Below are positions 51,697 through 60,797 of a stretch of 64,000 bases of DNA, piece by piece. The DNA comes from G963675935 sp963675935 (GTDB lineage: Bacteria > Planctomycetota > Planctomycetia > Pirellulales > Thermoguttaceae), in assembly GCA_963675935.2 (NCBI GenBank), contig CAXXPV010000003.1:1674001-1738000 (forward strand), in the 5' to 3' direction. The notes beneath the pieces are model-generated. The model had not been told where the DNA came from and did not search any database. It saw only the letters and a program-made list of their open reading frames with translations. A program made the translations under genes and the position numbers. Positions within the stretch are counted from its first letter, which is position 1; each line of letters opens with the position of its first letter.

Positions 51697-51930
51697 CGTG
51701 GGCTGCACACGGATTGCGTGGAGCATGCGTGCAGTCTATTGTAGTGTACATGCGTATCTATAGCAGAACGGCGGGGCAGTTTCAAGCGACGTTCTTGTGC
51801 CATCTTGACGCCCCCCGTCCCGGAATTCCCGTGTAAAGGGATGGCCTTGCCGGAAAATCCGGCCGCACACAACATCCATAATGGCTTCCATTTCCACGAA
51901 ATTATGCTAGGATGACAACCTCTGTCGGCT

Positions 51931-51960
51931 CGTCATTCCATTCCATTCCATTCCATTCCA
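51931..51960. repeat. Pentanucleotide tandem repeat (CATTC)n
   Basis: CATTC repeated about five times and ending CATTCCA, 28 bp upstream of the SHD1-WD40 start codon. Slippage here would alter spacing in the leader or promoter. Confidence 0.85.
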
Positions 51961-51987
51961 AACCAAGCATGGGAAAGGGCGCAAGGT

Positions 51988-53886
51988 ATGTTCATTGTCT
52001 CACGGTCGGCTTGTCGTTTGATCTCCTTCGTTTGTTTGAGCCTCTCGATTGTCACGGCGGCCTGGGCGGCTGAATATCGCACGTGGACGGACTCGACCGG
52101 CAAGCATGAACTGCGTGCAAAGCTTGAGTCGGTGGAGGATGGAAAGGCGATTCTTATCCGCGAGAATGGCAAAAAGCAGAAGATCGCGATTGAGAAACTC
52201 AGCAAGGCGGATCAGGATTTCATCGCCAAGCAGACTGGCGACAGTCCCTTTGAAGATGCCGATGGAGAATCGGATGAATCGTCGGGAGAGGCCGACGAGT
52301 CGGCCAGCGCCGGTCCTCGGAAGGTGAAGAAAGTGAATTGGTCGGAATCGAACGCGGTTTTGCCCGGGTCGTCCGACACGGAATGGAAGGTTTCCGTGCC
52401 GATCGTGCCTGCCGCCGCGGGCCGCATCAAGTCGGTTGCGCTTCCGCCGAAGATGGATTTCTTCGATGGCATAAGCGGTATGGCGGTCAACCGCGTCGGC
52501 AAGACGGCGGTCATCGGCTATGCGTTTGACAGATTCGACAAGAAGTCATTGCGATTGGTCGTATGCGATCTGCAGAGCGGCCGCGTAGCGGCCTCGGTGG
52601 CGGTGTCGGGTGAAAACATGGCGCCGCTTGCCTTGCACGATGACGGCCGGCAGATTCTCATGCGCAGCAACGAATTCGGACACGGAAAACACAATCGACT
52701 CGAAATATGGACCATCAAAGGCAAGGGCGTCGCCCGATCGCTCGTTTGGACTCCGCACGACGGCGATTGGGGGCCGCGTCAAGACCTTTCTTGGGCGGAA
52801 TTCATCGACGCTAAGAGGCTCGCCACGTGCAGCAGCGGCGGCAAGATGGCGATCTGGAATTTCGCCACCGGGCAACCGATCTGCCACATTCAGGTTTGCG
52901 ACGGCTCAATCCCGTGTTTGAGCCCCGACGGAAAAACGATTGCCATTGCCGACAAGAACTCCATCGGGTTGTTCGACCTCGAGAAGCAGGAAATGACAGC
53001 CTCGCAGGAGACGCCTCGCGAGCTTCAGGGGCCGGCCGTGGCGTTCAGTCCGTCGGGCCGCAAGATTGGCTGCGTCGCCGGCGATCGAATCCTTGTGTGG
53101 GATACGGCTTCCGGAAAGCTGGAGAAGGACTTCAGCGTGACCGGCCTCAATCTCATGGGGCGAGTCAGTTTTCCAGATGACGAATTCCTTTTGGCCGGCA
53201 ACCAGTATCTGATCGAGTTGAAGAATCAACTCAAACTATGGCATTACGCGGGCGGCGAGTATGCCTGCACGGTGTCGGGGATGACGCTTTTCGCCATTCC
53301 CGGCGACAACCGATCCGGCTTGCTTCTGGCGGCGAAGCTGCCACATCCCGAAGCGACGGCTTTGCTGAAGAAGGCGGTCCAACAGCCGGACATCTTCGTG
53401 TTTCATCGAGGAACGCCCGTCAAATTGAACGTTTCCGGCATCCCCGACCCCGCCGAGCAAACCAAGGCGACGGAGTCGTTGACGAAAAAATTGAAGGAAT
53501 TGACTTGTCCGATCGACCCGGCGGCACAAGTCGAAGTCGTGGCCCTTGTCGAGGGGCCGAAGTCCAGGGGAATCAGCTACATGCATTCCGGCACCTATCA
53601 GGTGCAAGAGTATTTTACAAGGCTGAAGATCGTCTATCAGGGGCAAACCGTTTGGGAGACGAGCCACACGAATATTCCGGGAATACTCTCGTTGAAGCAG
53701 GGCGAGAACGTCGAGGGAGTCCTTCGCGAGGCAAGCTCCAAACCATCCTATGGCCTGTACCAAACGGTGACGCTTCCCGAATTTCTGCAGAAACCCTCTG
53801 CCGACAAGACTCCGGGCGCGGGCCAAACGCTGGGCGCAACGCACCTGACATCGCAGGGACTTCAATTGAGAGGGAGAAGGGGATAG
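51988..53886 (+). CDS. Secreted SHD1/WD40-like repeat protein
   Basis: 632 residues. Signal peptide about 1-27 (LISFVCLSLSIVTAAWA), an SLA1-homology domain 1 (about 28-75: RTWTDSTGKHELRAKLESVEDGKAILIRENGKKQKIAIEKLSKADQDFI), an acidic Ser-rich linker, then a WD40-type beta-propeller (about 135-420, e.g. KMAIWNFATGQPICH, KIGCVAGDRILVWDTASGK). The C-terminal 200 residues are not assigned. Planctomycetes have many SHD1-plus-repeat envelope proteins with unknown function. Its leader contains a pentanucleotide tandem repeat. Confidence 0.8.
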   Translation: MFIVSRSACRLISFVCLSLSIVTAAWAAEYRTWTDSTGKHELRAKLESVEDGKAILIRENGKKQKIAIEKLSKADQDFIAKQTGDSPFEDADGESDESSGEADESASAGPRKVKKVNWSESNAVLPGSSDTEWKVSVPIVPAAAGRIKSVALPPKMDFFDGISGMAVNRVGKTAVIGYAFDRFDKKSLRLVVCDLQSGRVAASVAVSGENMAPLALHDDGRQILMRSNEFGHGKHNRLEIWTIKGKGVARSLVWTPHDGDWGPRQDLSWAEFIDAKRLATCSSGGKMAIWNFATGQPICHIQVCDGSIPCLSPDGKTIAIADKNSIGLFDLEKQEMTASQETPRELQGPAVAFSPSGRKIGCVAGDRILVWDTASGKLEKDFSVTGLNLMGRVSFPDDEFLLAGNQYLIELKNQLKLWHYAGGEYACTVSGMTLFAIPGDNRSGLLLAAKLPHPEATALLKKAVQQPDIFVFHRGTPVKLNVSGIPDPAEQTKATESLTKKLKELTCPIDPAAQVEVVALVEGPKSRGISYMHSGTYQVQEYFTRLKIVYQGQTVWETSHTNIPGILSLKQGENVEGVLREASSKPSYGLYQTVTLPEFLQKPSADKTPGAGQTLGATHLTSQGLQLRGRRG

Positions 53887-53951
53887 AAGTCTTCGGTCGA
53901 AACTTCCTCACGCTTTGCTCGCATGTTTAATGCAACCAATTATCAATAAAA

Positions 53952-54090
53952 CGTTTAGCGGGCGGGCTTGCCCGCCGTGTTTTGGTTGCGGCCTCACCCT
54001 TTTCAAGACGGGTTGTCGAGAGCAATAGGTGGGCAGATCGCACTTAGTCAATAGGCGTATTGCGCTAATGACTGAGTGCGATCTGACCCC
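53952..54090. repeat. Two dispersed palindromes after the SHD1-WD40 gene
   Basis: 53952-53977 is a CGTTTAGCGGGCGGGCTTGC hairpin (third copy of that family). 54031-54090 is an inverted repeat with arms GGGCAGATCGCACTTAGTCA and its near-complement TGACTGAGTGCGATCTGACC. No gene in this stretch. Confidence 0.8.
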
Positions 54091-54138
54091 GAATTGCCAC
54101 GAATTGGTTACAATTTCTTCACTTGCGTCAGGAGTGTC

Positions 54139-54408
54139 TCAGTCTTTTGTCTTATCGCGAAGCTTGCGAAATGCGTAGCGTGCAAAACAAAACAGGCTTG
54201 AGAAACGATAAGTTGGATCGACGTAGTGTTCGATGACGTAGAACGCGAAGTAGTAGAATCGAGAAAAGGCCCATATCGACAAGAACAACAGCAACACGAC
54301 TTTCACGCTTGGGTCTTGCAATATAAGAAGTGCTGAAGCCAGCAACGCCAGCAGGAGAAAGAGAACACCTTTGACGCAAATGACCACGGGATTCTTGAGA
54401 TCGTCCAT
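54139..54408 (-). CDS. Small membrane protein of unknown function
   Basis: 89 residues from the ATG at 54408 (MDDLKNPVVICVKGVLFLLLALL). Two hydrophobic helices (about 8-30 and 35-58) and a basic C-terminus ending FARYAFRKLRDKTKD. No family is recognised. It lies 80 bp after the TPR gene on the same strand and may be in its operon. Confidence 0.55.
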   Translation of the reverse strand: MDDLKNPVVICVKGVLFLLLALLASALLILQDPSVKVVLLLFLSIWAFSRFYYFAFYVIEHYVDPTYRFSSLFCFARYAFRKLRDKTKD

Positions 54409-54488
54409 CGTTTGCCTCGTCAAAAGTTGGAGATGAAAAACGCGGACATCACTGATTATCAGCTCTTTTGCCTGAATCGCCCCGCACA

Positions 54489-55835
54489 CTATTTCTTCAG
54501 TTGCCCCAAAAGCTCTTCGGCGTCTTGCCGGAACACGAAGAGTTTCTCGTTTTTCAGGGCGCTTTCGAGCATCGTCTTGGCTTCCACCTTGCGGCCGCGG
54601 TCAACGGCCACGCGGGCGGTGACGTAGGCGGCGTCAACGTCGGTGTTGACGATGGAACTCGCATCGCGCAGGGCTTTTTCGGCGTCGTCCAGCCGGCCGA
54701 GCTTGTAGAGCACCCAGGCGTGGGTCACGGCGGCGTCGGCCGATTTCGGATTCTGCTTCACGTTGGCCTCGGCAATGTCGAGGGCGCGGCGGTTCTTCGC
54801 TTCGTCGTCCTGGCCGATCAAGGCCAGAACGAGATTGTTGCTATACGGAAAAACGTTGGGTGACTGCTTGACGGCCGCGTCGAGGTACGGCTCGGCGGCC
54901 TCGTATTCCTTTTCGAGCAGGCCGATCATGCCGCGGAAGAATTTGGTCTCGACCGATTTCGGCGCGATCCGCAGCGCCGCCTTCGCACACTTGCGCGCCG
55001 TCTCGAACTGTCCCGCGTCGAGTGCCCATTGGCCCGCGATCATGTAAGGGTTAAGGTCGTTCGGCGCCGCGGCCATCGCGGCCGCTATCCACTTATCGGC
55101 GTTTTTGCGATCGCCCGATTCTTTGTAGTATTGAGCCAAAACGGCTTCCGGGACGATCGGGTGGGCGTCGAGGGCGGTGGCTTCCCGGAGTTTTTTCAAG
55201 GCGTTTTCCGCGTCTTTTTGTTGGAACAGGCAAAAAGCCATTCGCCGCAGGGCCACGGGGTTTTTCGGATCCAGCGTAAGCCATGCCGTGAGCGTTTTAT
55301 GCGACCCGGCCCAATCCTTACGCTGCTCGGCCGTCGTGGCCAGGGTGCTATAGATCCACGGCTGCATTGCGTTTTTCCGCTTGGCGCTCTTCTTGAACGA
55401 GGCCATCAGTCCCTCGGCCTTCCGGCACAACGATTCGGCCTTGACGAAATCGCGATCTTGCATGGCAATGTTGGCCGTAAGAATATAGGCCTCGGGATCG
55501 TCCGGTTCTTCCACGACCGCGCGATCCAAGGCGGCCTTTGCTTCCTTCGGCATGTCGGCTTGCGCATACAACTGGGCCAAAAGCACCTCGGCCGGCGGCC
55601 GATCGGCGTCCTTCTTCACGGCCGCTTTCAACGATTTCAACGCGCCGTCATAATCGCCGGCCTTGAAGCGATTCTGCGCTTCGGCCAATTCAGCGTTTTG
55701 CGGCCGTGCCTCGGAGGGAATTGCAAGGCTGTCGCTGCTGGGAATCGGTTCGGCCGCCGATTCTCGCGCCGTCAGCACAACGCACGCGGTGCACAGCAAC
55801 GCGGTCGTTACGGTAATTGTCCATTTTCGTTTCAT
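54489..55835 (-). CDS. Secreted TPR-repeat protein
   Basis: 448 residues. Signal peptide about 1-28 (TVTTALLCTACVVLTARESAA). TPR-like helical repeats run from about 45 to 445 (AEAQNRFKAGDYDGALKSLKAAVKKD, PEAEVLL-type and YKLGRLDDAEKALRDA units). A periplasmic protein-binding scaffold is likely. It starts 19 nt after the DUF900-like lipoprotein stop on the same strand, so the two are co-transcribed. Confidence 0.85.
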   Translation of the reverse strand: MKRKWTITVTTALLCTACVVLTARESAAEPIPSSDSLAIPSEARPQNAELAEAQNRFKAGDYDGALKSLKAAVKKDADRPPAEVLLAQLYAQADMPKEAKAALDRAVVEEPDDPEAYILTANIAMQDRDFVKAESLCRKAEGLMASFKKSAKRKNAMQPWIYSTLATTAEQRKDWAGSHKTLTAWLTLDPKNPVALRRMAFCLFQQKDAENALKKLREATALDAHPIVPEAVLAQYYKESGDRKNADKWIAAAMAAAPNDLNPYMIAGQWALDAGQFETARKCAKAALRIAPKSVETKFFRGMIGLLEKEYEAAEPYLDAAVKQSPNVFPYSNNLVLALIGQDDEAKNRRALDIAEANVKQNPKSADAAVTHAWVLYKLGRLDDAEKALRDASSIVNTDVDAAYVTARVAVDRGRKVEAKTMLESALKNEKLFVFRQDAEELLGQLKK

Positions 55836-55854
55836 GATGATGGAATTATCCTTG

Positions 55855-57249
55855 TCAGAGTTCCTCGCCGGGCGGCGGCGCAGGGTTGTTCAGCGAGCGG
55901 AGAAACTTCCAGTATTTCAAGACGCCAAGCCGCATCGATTGCAGCCCCTTGCGCTGGTCGGCCGGTTTCGACCCTTGCATCAACTCGAACAAATCGGCCA
56001 ACACCGTGCGGCTGCTGCCGTAGTAGGAATGGCCGATGAAACTTGTGTCCACCTCCGAAACGTCAACCGTGTCGACTCCCGGAACGACGACCACTTTCTC
56101 GCCCGATTCGCCGGCGCGGCGATATCCGTGAACCTTCCGGGAAGCGATCAGGGCTTCATCGTTCGATGAGGCGTACAACGTCACGCGGTCGGCCGTGCCG
56201 ACGATGGCCGGTGCAATGTCGCGGCGAAACACGTCGGCATCGACATCCGGCGCGGTCAGCACAACCTCGTGGAATCTGGGGCAATCGGCCTTCCGCTCCA
56301 TCGCCAGCTCGCGCAACGCCGACGTCAGGGCGCGATTGCCCATGCTGTGGGCGACCAGATGCACCGATTTTGCGCCCGACCGCTCGGCCACTCCCAGCAG
56401 AAACTCTTTCAGATGCGGCACTGTCCAAGCGACGTTCGTCTCATCGACGGTGTAGCCGAGCAGCCCTTCCTGCGACGGCCAACTATAGGTAATCGCCGCA
56501 CCCTCGAACTTCAGGTCGTAGGCGATTTGGGCGGTGCGGCGCACGGCCGTCTCGAAACCCACGTTGTAGCCGTGGATGAAGACGAAAGCCTCTTTGCGGG
56601 CCGTCCGGTCGATGCACCCGCGGAGATCGGCGTAAAAATCGTCGGTCGATTCCGGATGCACGCCCAACAACACGACGTGGCGAGCGGGATCGGGACGAAA
56701 CTCGAGCCGCAACACCGTCGGGCTTTCTAACTCGCCCACCTGATGATCCCTGGGCACGGAGACACTGCACACGCCGAGGTCGAATTCCCCGCGGTCGCCG
56801 CCATACATCCGCTCGATGCTCTCGTCGTTCGCGGCAGGCTGCCATCGATAGGCGAGCGTCAATCCGCCGAGCACGAGCGTGACGGCCAAGCAGCCCCAAG
56901 CCAAGCCGCGGACGAAGCGGCCGCGCCGTCGCCGCCACAGCATCAATAGGGCCGTTAGTGCGGCAAAAATGCCCGTCAAAACCGGCCAGCCGGCCCGTAG
57001 CGATTGCCGCCATTGGAAAACATCCACCGCCGAGCGGTCGGTGGCGTAGTACACCTTGACCACGGTGTAGGGCAGATTCCGATTGGCCGCGTCGCTCTCT
57101 TGCGGATCGCCCATCCTGTAGACGATTTTCCCACCGTTCCCGTCGTCGGGCGGGGGCGCGGAAGTCTTCTCGCGATCGGGCTGCCCGCCGCATCCGGCGG
57201 CCAAGACTGCCAAAATCGCCACGCCAATCCAGCGATGAGCGGCTTGCAT
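55855..57249 (-). CDS. DUF900-like alpha/beta hydrolase lipoprotein
   Basis: 464 residues from the ATG at 57249 (AGGGAGA upstream). Lipoprotein signal with lipobox LAAGC (about 14-18). Two membrane-like segments (about 88-105 and 112-135) split the N-terminal part; the hydrolase domain of the DUF900 type occupies about 195-400, with FVFIHGYNVGFETA, AITYSWPSQEG, nucleophile AHSMGNRA (about 300) and a late GHSYYG histidine. An esterase or lipase role is likely; substrate unknown. First gene of the unit with the TPR protein. Confidence 0.82.
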   Translation of the reverse strand: MQAAHRWIGVAILAVLAAGCGGQPDREKTSAPPPDDGNGGKIVYRMGDPQESDAANRNLPYTVVKVYYATDRSAVDVFQWRQSLRAGWPVLTGIFAALTALLMLWRRRRGRFVRGLAWGCLAVTLVLGGLTLAYRWQPAANDESIERMYGGDRGEFDLGVCSVSVPRDHQVGELESPTVLRLEFRPDPARHVVLLGVHPESTDDFYADLRGCIDRTARKEAFVFIHGYNVGFETAVRRTAQIAYDLKFEGAAITYSWPSQEGLLGYTVDETNVAWTVPHLKEFLLGVAERSGAKSVHLVAHSMGNRALTSALRELAMERKADCPRFHEVVLTAPDVDADVFRRDIAPAIVGTADRVTLYASSNDEALIASRKVHGYRRAGESGEKVVVVPGVDTVDVSEVDTSFIGHSYYGSSRTVLADLFELMQGSKPADQRKGLQSMRLGVLKYWKFLRSLNNPAPPPGEEL

Positions 57250-57391
57250 GGGATGTCTCCCTGAGCGAGGAAACACAATAATGTTGAAAAGAAAAACGGT
57301 CGGTATCTTTCAACGATTATCTTAACTATTTTGACTTTGGGCGGGAAGTGGTCGCCGTGGAGCTACCAACAATGTGATGCCGCAAGCAACT

Positions 57392-58939
57392 CTACTCGGC
57401 ATTGGCCTTCGACAAAACGTTCCGCCAATAATCGCGGGCCTGACGATGCCAGTCGAGCACCGCCTTCCGTTGGGCGGGGTCTTCAAGTTTGATTTTTTTG
57501 GCCCTTTCGTAGACCCAATCGACAAAAAACTGGGCGGCGCTCTTGCTGATCCGTGGCTGCCCGCCGATCTCGACGTAGTACGGCGCCGTCATGGCAAAAC
57601 GGTACGTCTTGGGCAAGTCGGTCACCGCGCGGACCAAAAACCAGCCGCTGCGGTCGAAATGGAGGATCGGCAGCCGCCCGCTCTTCGAGTATTTGTCGAA
57701 CGGCACCGAATGTTCCACACGGCCGTCCTTGATGATCTCGAAATAGCTGACCGGCTCGCGAGTCGAGAACGTCAGGCCGATCTCGAAATCCATCTTGGCG
57801 TCCTTTTCGCCCTGAAACACGTGGCCGGGCAGTTCGCCATTGACCGAGGGTTTTAATAGCGGGCCGTTGGTCACCGTCACCCGGCCGGCGCGAAACGACT
57901 CCCACCACTTTTCGTAGGTCAACGTGCTGGAACCATCGACGTGGACGTACATCCGGTTGTAGCCGACCGGATTGGGCGACTCGCCCGACGCGCTGCCGGC
58001 GCTGGGCGGAATTCGCAGACCGCATTCCAACAGTTGAAAGTAGATGTATTGCGACCACTGGGCGTTGCCCCACGGATCGGGATAACGCAGGCGATCGCGT
58101 GGGCGACCGCCGCCCTCGGTCGGAATTACCGTCGCGCGGCACATCTGCCCGTTGGCAATTTCGATCGAGTCGATCTGACCGGCGGCCACCAACATGGGCA
58201 AGTCCCAGCCGAACGGCCGGCCGGCATCGACCCAAAGATTTCCTTTTTTCCGGGCGTCGCGGAGCAAATCGACCGGCGAAGGATACTCGCCGTCGGCCGG
58301 CAGCGGAAATGGCGTTGGCAGATTGAGCAGCAACAGCGATGTGCCCGCTCGGGAGGATTCGCCCGCCATCAGACTGTAATAGTGATTGCCGTCGAAGCGA
58401 ACGATCGGCTTATCGGGCAGTTTTTTAGTCCACTCGCTTTTGTCGTTTCGCCAAGTGACGACTTGGGCCACGTGCAGGTCGTCGGCCTCCATGAGCAGTT
58501 CGATGTCGCGAGCGGGCCGTCGCACGTCGAGGTCGCCGGACCACCAGCCGTCGGCGGCCATGTCGATGAACCGCCGCAGTTCGACCCGTTTGGCGTCGTC
58601 GGCGAAGTTGTTGATGGTGAAGTGGCCCTTCCAATCGAGATATTCGGGGCCGCGTTCGATGACGAAAGAGTACTCGCCCAGGGGGAGCCGAAGCAGGATT
58701 TTGCCCGGCATGGCGAAATGGTCATCCCAGAAGGGCATTTTCGGCGGGCGATAGGGTTTCTTTTTCGGCCCGACGAGGTGCATCCGGCAAGGGATCGGCC
58801 GTCCGGTCTCCTTATCGACGACGGTAAGCTCCAATTGCCCGGTGGCAGCCATGGCCGGACGAAGGCCGAGTTGCGCGACGGTCAGGGCCAATGCGGCCAA
58901 GCAAAGCAGGGGGATAGCGAAATGGAATCCGATTTTCAT
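57392..58939 (-). CDS. CehA/McbA-like (PHP-fold) protein with altered metal site
   Basis: 515 residues from the ATG at 58939. Signal peptide about 1-32. N-terminal beta domain (about 33-120, ELTVVDKETGRPIPCRMHLVG), then a PHP/CehA-like region in which the usual DLHxHxx motif is replaced by WWSGDLDVRRPARDIELLMEADDLHVAQVVTW (about 130). A second part resembles the family end (NRMYVHVDGSSTLTYEKWWESFRAGRVTVTNGPLL). With the histidines of the first motif absent, hydrolase activity is doubtful. The family call is from memory of similar planctomycete proteins. Confidence 0.6.
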   Translation of the reverse strand: MKIGFHFAIPLLCLAALALTVAQLGLRPAMAATGQLELTVVDKETGRPIPCRMHLVGPKKKPYRPPKMPFWDDHFAMPGKILLRLPLGEYSFVIERGPEYLDWKGHFTINNFADDAKRVELRRFIDMAADGWWSGDLDVRRPARDIELLMEADDLHVAQVVTWRNDKSEWTKKLPDKPIVRFDGNHYYSLMAGESSRAGTSLLLLNLPTPFPLPADGEYPSPVDLLRDARKKGNLWVDAGRPFGWDLPMLVAAGQIDSIEIANGQMCRATVIPTEGGGRPRDRLRYPDPWGNAQWSQYIYFQLLECGLRIPPSAGSASGESPNPVGYNRMYVHVDGSSTLTYEKWWESFRAGRVTVTNGPLLKPSVNGELPGHVFQGEKDAKMDFEIGLTFSTREPVSYFEIIKDGRVEHSVPFDKYSKSGRLPILHFDRSGWFLVRAVTDLPKTYRFAMTAPYYVEIGGQPRISKSAAQFFVDWVYERAKKIKLEDPAQRKAVLDWHRQARDYWRNVLSKANAE

Positions 58940-58978
58940 GGTAAGGGACTGCGTAAAAAAATTACTGTACACTTTACC

Positions 58979-59037
58979 GTAGGACGGATTTCCAAATCCG
59001 TCCGGTTTTCAGAGACGGATTTGGAAATCCGTCCTAC
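58979..59037. repeat. Palindromic repeat 'GTAGGACGGATTTCCAAATC', paired
   Basis: Arms 58979-59003 and 59014-59037 are complements (each arm itself a smaller dyad GGATTTCCAAATCC). It lies between divergent genes, in the leader of the PHP-like gene. Confidence 0.92.
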
Positions 59038-59185
59038 AAATTCGATCAACTTATTTTTGCGCAGTCACCAAGCAAGTTTAGCACGGGGATATAGTTGTCT
59101 TGCCGAAACCCCGGTTTGCCCCCTACAATAAGCACACATCGATCTCACGAACAGGATCGTTTTTCCTAGGGAAAGAACGCCGACA

Positions 59186-60196
59186 ATGGCCGCAGAAGAC
59201 TACTACAACGTATTGGGGGTGCCCAAAAACGCCTCGCAGGCTGATATTCAGAAGGCCTACCGCAAATTGGCCCGTAAATACCACCCCGACATGAACCCGG
59301 ACGACAAGACGGCCAAGAAAAAGTTCCAAAAAGTGCAGGCCGCCTTCGACGTGTTGAATAATCCTGAAAAGCGGGAAATGTACGACCGCTACGGCAGTTC
59401 GTTCGAGACCCGTGGGGCGGGCGGGGAACCCCAAGGCGCCCAGTCGTGGAGTTGGTCGCCCGGCGCGGGCGGCGGTCCCGGTCCGGGCGGTTTCAATGTC
59501 GAGGACATCGATTTGAGCCAGTTTCTCGGCGAGCGGTTCGGCCAGGAAGGAGCTGGAGGGGCCGGAGGGGTCGGCGACATTTTCGGCCAGTTTCGCCGCG
59601 CGGCCGGCAAATTTCGCAAGCCCGGCGGTGGCGGAGGCGGCGCTCCGCCGCGTGGCGGCGATCTGCGGCAAGACATCCAAATCCCCTTCAACACGGCTGT
59701 CACCGGCGGCGAAGTGCAGCTTATCGTCGAGCGGCCCGGCGGCAAAACAGAGACGATTGCAGTCAAAATTCCGCAAGGCATCGAAGACGGCAAGAAAATC
59801 CGCATCCGCGGCCACGGCCAGCCGGTCGCCCACGGCGGCACACCCGGCGACATCCTCTTGACGGTTCACGTCCTTCCGCATCCGTGGTTTCATCGTCGTG
59901 GAAATCATCTGCACGTTCGCGTGCCGGTTACGTTGGGCGAAGCTGCCGCCGGGGCGAAGGTCGATGTGCCCACGCCGCGGGGCATCGTGACGTTGAGCGT
60001 TCCGCCCGGCACGTCGAGCGGCGCCAAGCTCCGCGTCAAAGGGCACGGCGTCGCGCCGAAAAACGGCACGCCGGGCGATCTCCTGGCCGAAATCTTGATC
60101 GTTTTACCCAAGGACCTTAGCAAGGCCGACCGCGAGGCGATTCACGAAATCGACAAGCATTACACCCAAAACCCTCGCGGCGAATTGCGTTGGTAA
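59186..60196 (+). CDS. cbpA: DnaJ-class co-chaperone, CbpA type (no zinc finger)
   Basis: 336 residues. J domain (about 3-68) with the HPD motif in KLARKYHPDMNPDD, a Gly-rich linker (about 75-160), then the DnaJ C-terminal domains (about 165-325: VTGGEVQLIVERPGGKTETIAVKIPQGIEDGKKIRIRGHG). The Cys-rich zinc-finger repeats of DnaJ are absent, as in CbpA. It is an Hsp40 partner for DnaK. Its stop overlaps the rnpA start (TAATG), which makes the three-gene order dnaJ-type/rnpA/yidD unusual. Confidence 0.93.
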   Translation: MAAEDYYNVLGVPKNASQADIQKAYRKLARKYHPDMNPDDKTAKKKFQKVQAAFDVLNNPEKREMYDRYGSSFETRGAGGEPQGAQSWSWSPGAGGGPGPGGFNVEDIDLSQFLGERFGQEGAGGAGGVGDIFGQFRRAAGKFRKPGGGGGGAPPRGGDLRQDIQIPFNTAVTGGEVQLIVERPGGKTETIAVKIPQGIEDGKKIRIRGHGQPVAHGGTPGDILLTVHVLPHPWFHRRGNHLHVRVPVTLGEAAAGAKVDVPTPRGIVTLSVPPGTSSGAKLRVKGHGVAPKNGTPGDLLAEILIVLPKDLSKADREAIHEIDKHYTQNPRGELRW

Positions 60197-60552
60197 TGCC
60201 CATGAACCAGCGATTTTTGCCACAGTATCGCATCCGACGCGGCGGCGACTTTCAGAGGGCGTTTCGCCGCAGGGCGAGCGTCGCGGATTCATGGATTGTC
60301 GTTTTCGGACATCCCAACGGGCTGCAGCACCCTCGGATCGGGCTGTCGGTTTCTCGGAAAGTCGGCGGCGCCGTGGCACGCAACCGTTGGAAACGACTGC
60401 TCCGCGAGGCGTTTCGGCTGACTCGCCCTCGGCTTCCGGCGGGCGTCGATTTGATCGTGATTCCGCGGGTTGGCGTCGCGCCGACGTTGGACGCCCTGTC
60501 GGCATCGCTCGCCCGGCTGGCCGGCCGGGTCAACGGGAAAATCGCACGATGA
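60196..60552 (+). CDS. rnpA: Ribonuclease P protein component
   Basis: 118 residues from the ATG at 60196 that overlaps the upstream stop; the ATG at 60202 is an alternative. The family core is complete: RGGDFQRAFRRRASVADSWIVVFG, RIGLSVSRKVGGAVARNRWKRLLREAFRL (RNR motif) and DLIVIPRVG. It binds the RNase P RNA for tRNA 5' maturation. The overlap with yidD (ATGA) is typical, but rpmH, usually just upstream, is missing here and replaced by a dnaJ-type gene. Confidence 0.93.
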   Translation: MPMNQRFLPQYRIRRGGDFQRAFRRRASVADSWIVVFGHPNGLQHPRIGLSVSRKVGGAVARNRWKRLLREAFRLTRPRLPAGVDLIVIPRVGVAPTLDALSASLARLAGRVNGKIAR

Positions 60553-60797
60553 ACCGCTTTCGCGCCGTCCTTCGCATCCTGATGCGCATTCCAGCCATGC
60601 TGCTGGTCGGGCTGGTTCGGCTTTACCAATGGCTCATCAGTCCGGCGTTGGGGCAGCGATGCCGTTTCGAGCCGAGTTGCAGCGTGTATTTCATCGAATC
60701 GGTGCGGAAATACGGCGCGATTCGCGGGACGTGCCGCGGCGTTTGGCGCATCTGCCGCTGCAACCCCTGGAATCCCGGCGGATACGATCCGCCGTGA
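60549..60797 (+). CDS. yidD: Membrane protein insertion efficiency factor YidD
   Basis: 82 residues, overlapping rnpA by 4 bp. An N-terminal amphipathic helix (ILMRIPAMLLVGLVRLYQWLISPALGQRCRF) and the YidD cysteine core (CRFEPSCSVYFIESVRKYGAIRGTCRGVWRICRCNPWNPGGYDP) are complete. It assists YidC-dependent membrane insertion, though no yidC follows here. It is followed by a five-copy array of terminator-like repeats. Confidence 0.95.
   Translation: MNRFRAVLRILMRIPAMLLVGLVRLYQWLISPALGQRCRFEPSCSVYFIESVRKYGAIRGTCRGVWRICRCNPWNPGGYDPP

Larger units (their letters stand above)
51282..51987. other. 706-bp repeat-rich region without a supported gene
   Basis: Open frames here are composed of repeat sequence. 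Visible: a palindrome (51621-51696), GCGTTTTGCAACGC near 51393 and its approximate complement GCGTTGCAAAAC near 51516, which may bound a degenerate element, and a pentanucleotide tandem repeat just upstream of the next gene (51931-51960). Confidence 0.55.

Noticed and set aside
51324..51875. 183-codon minus-strand ORF
   Set aside because: Its sequence is largely dispersed-repeat DNA and low-information; no domain pattern.
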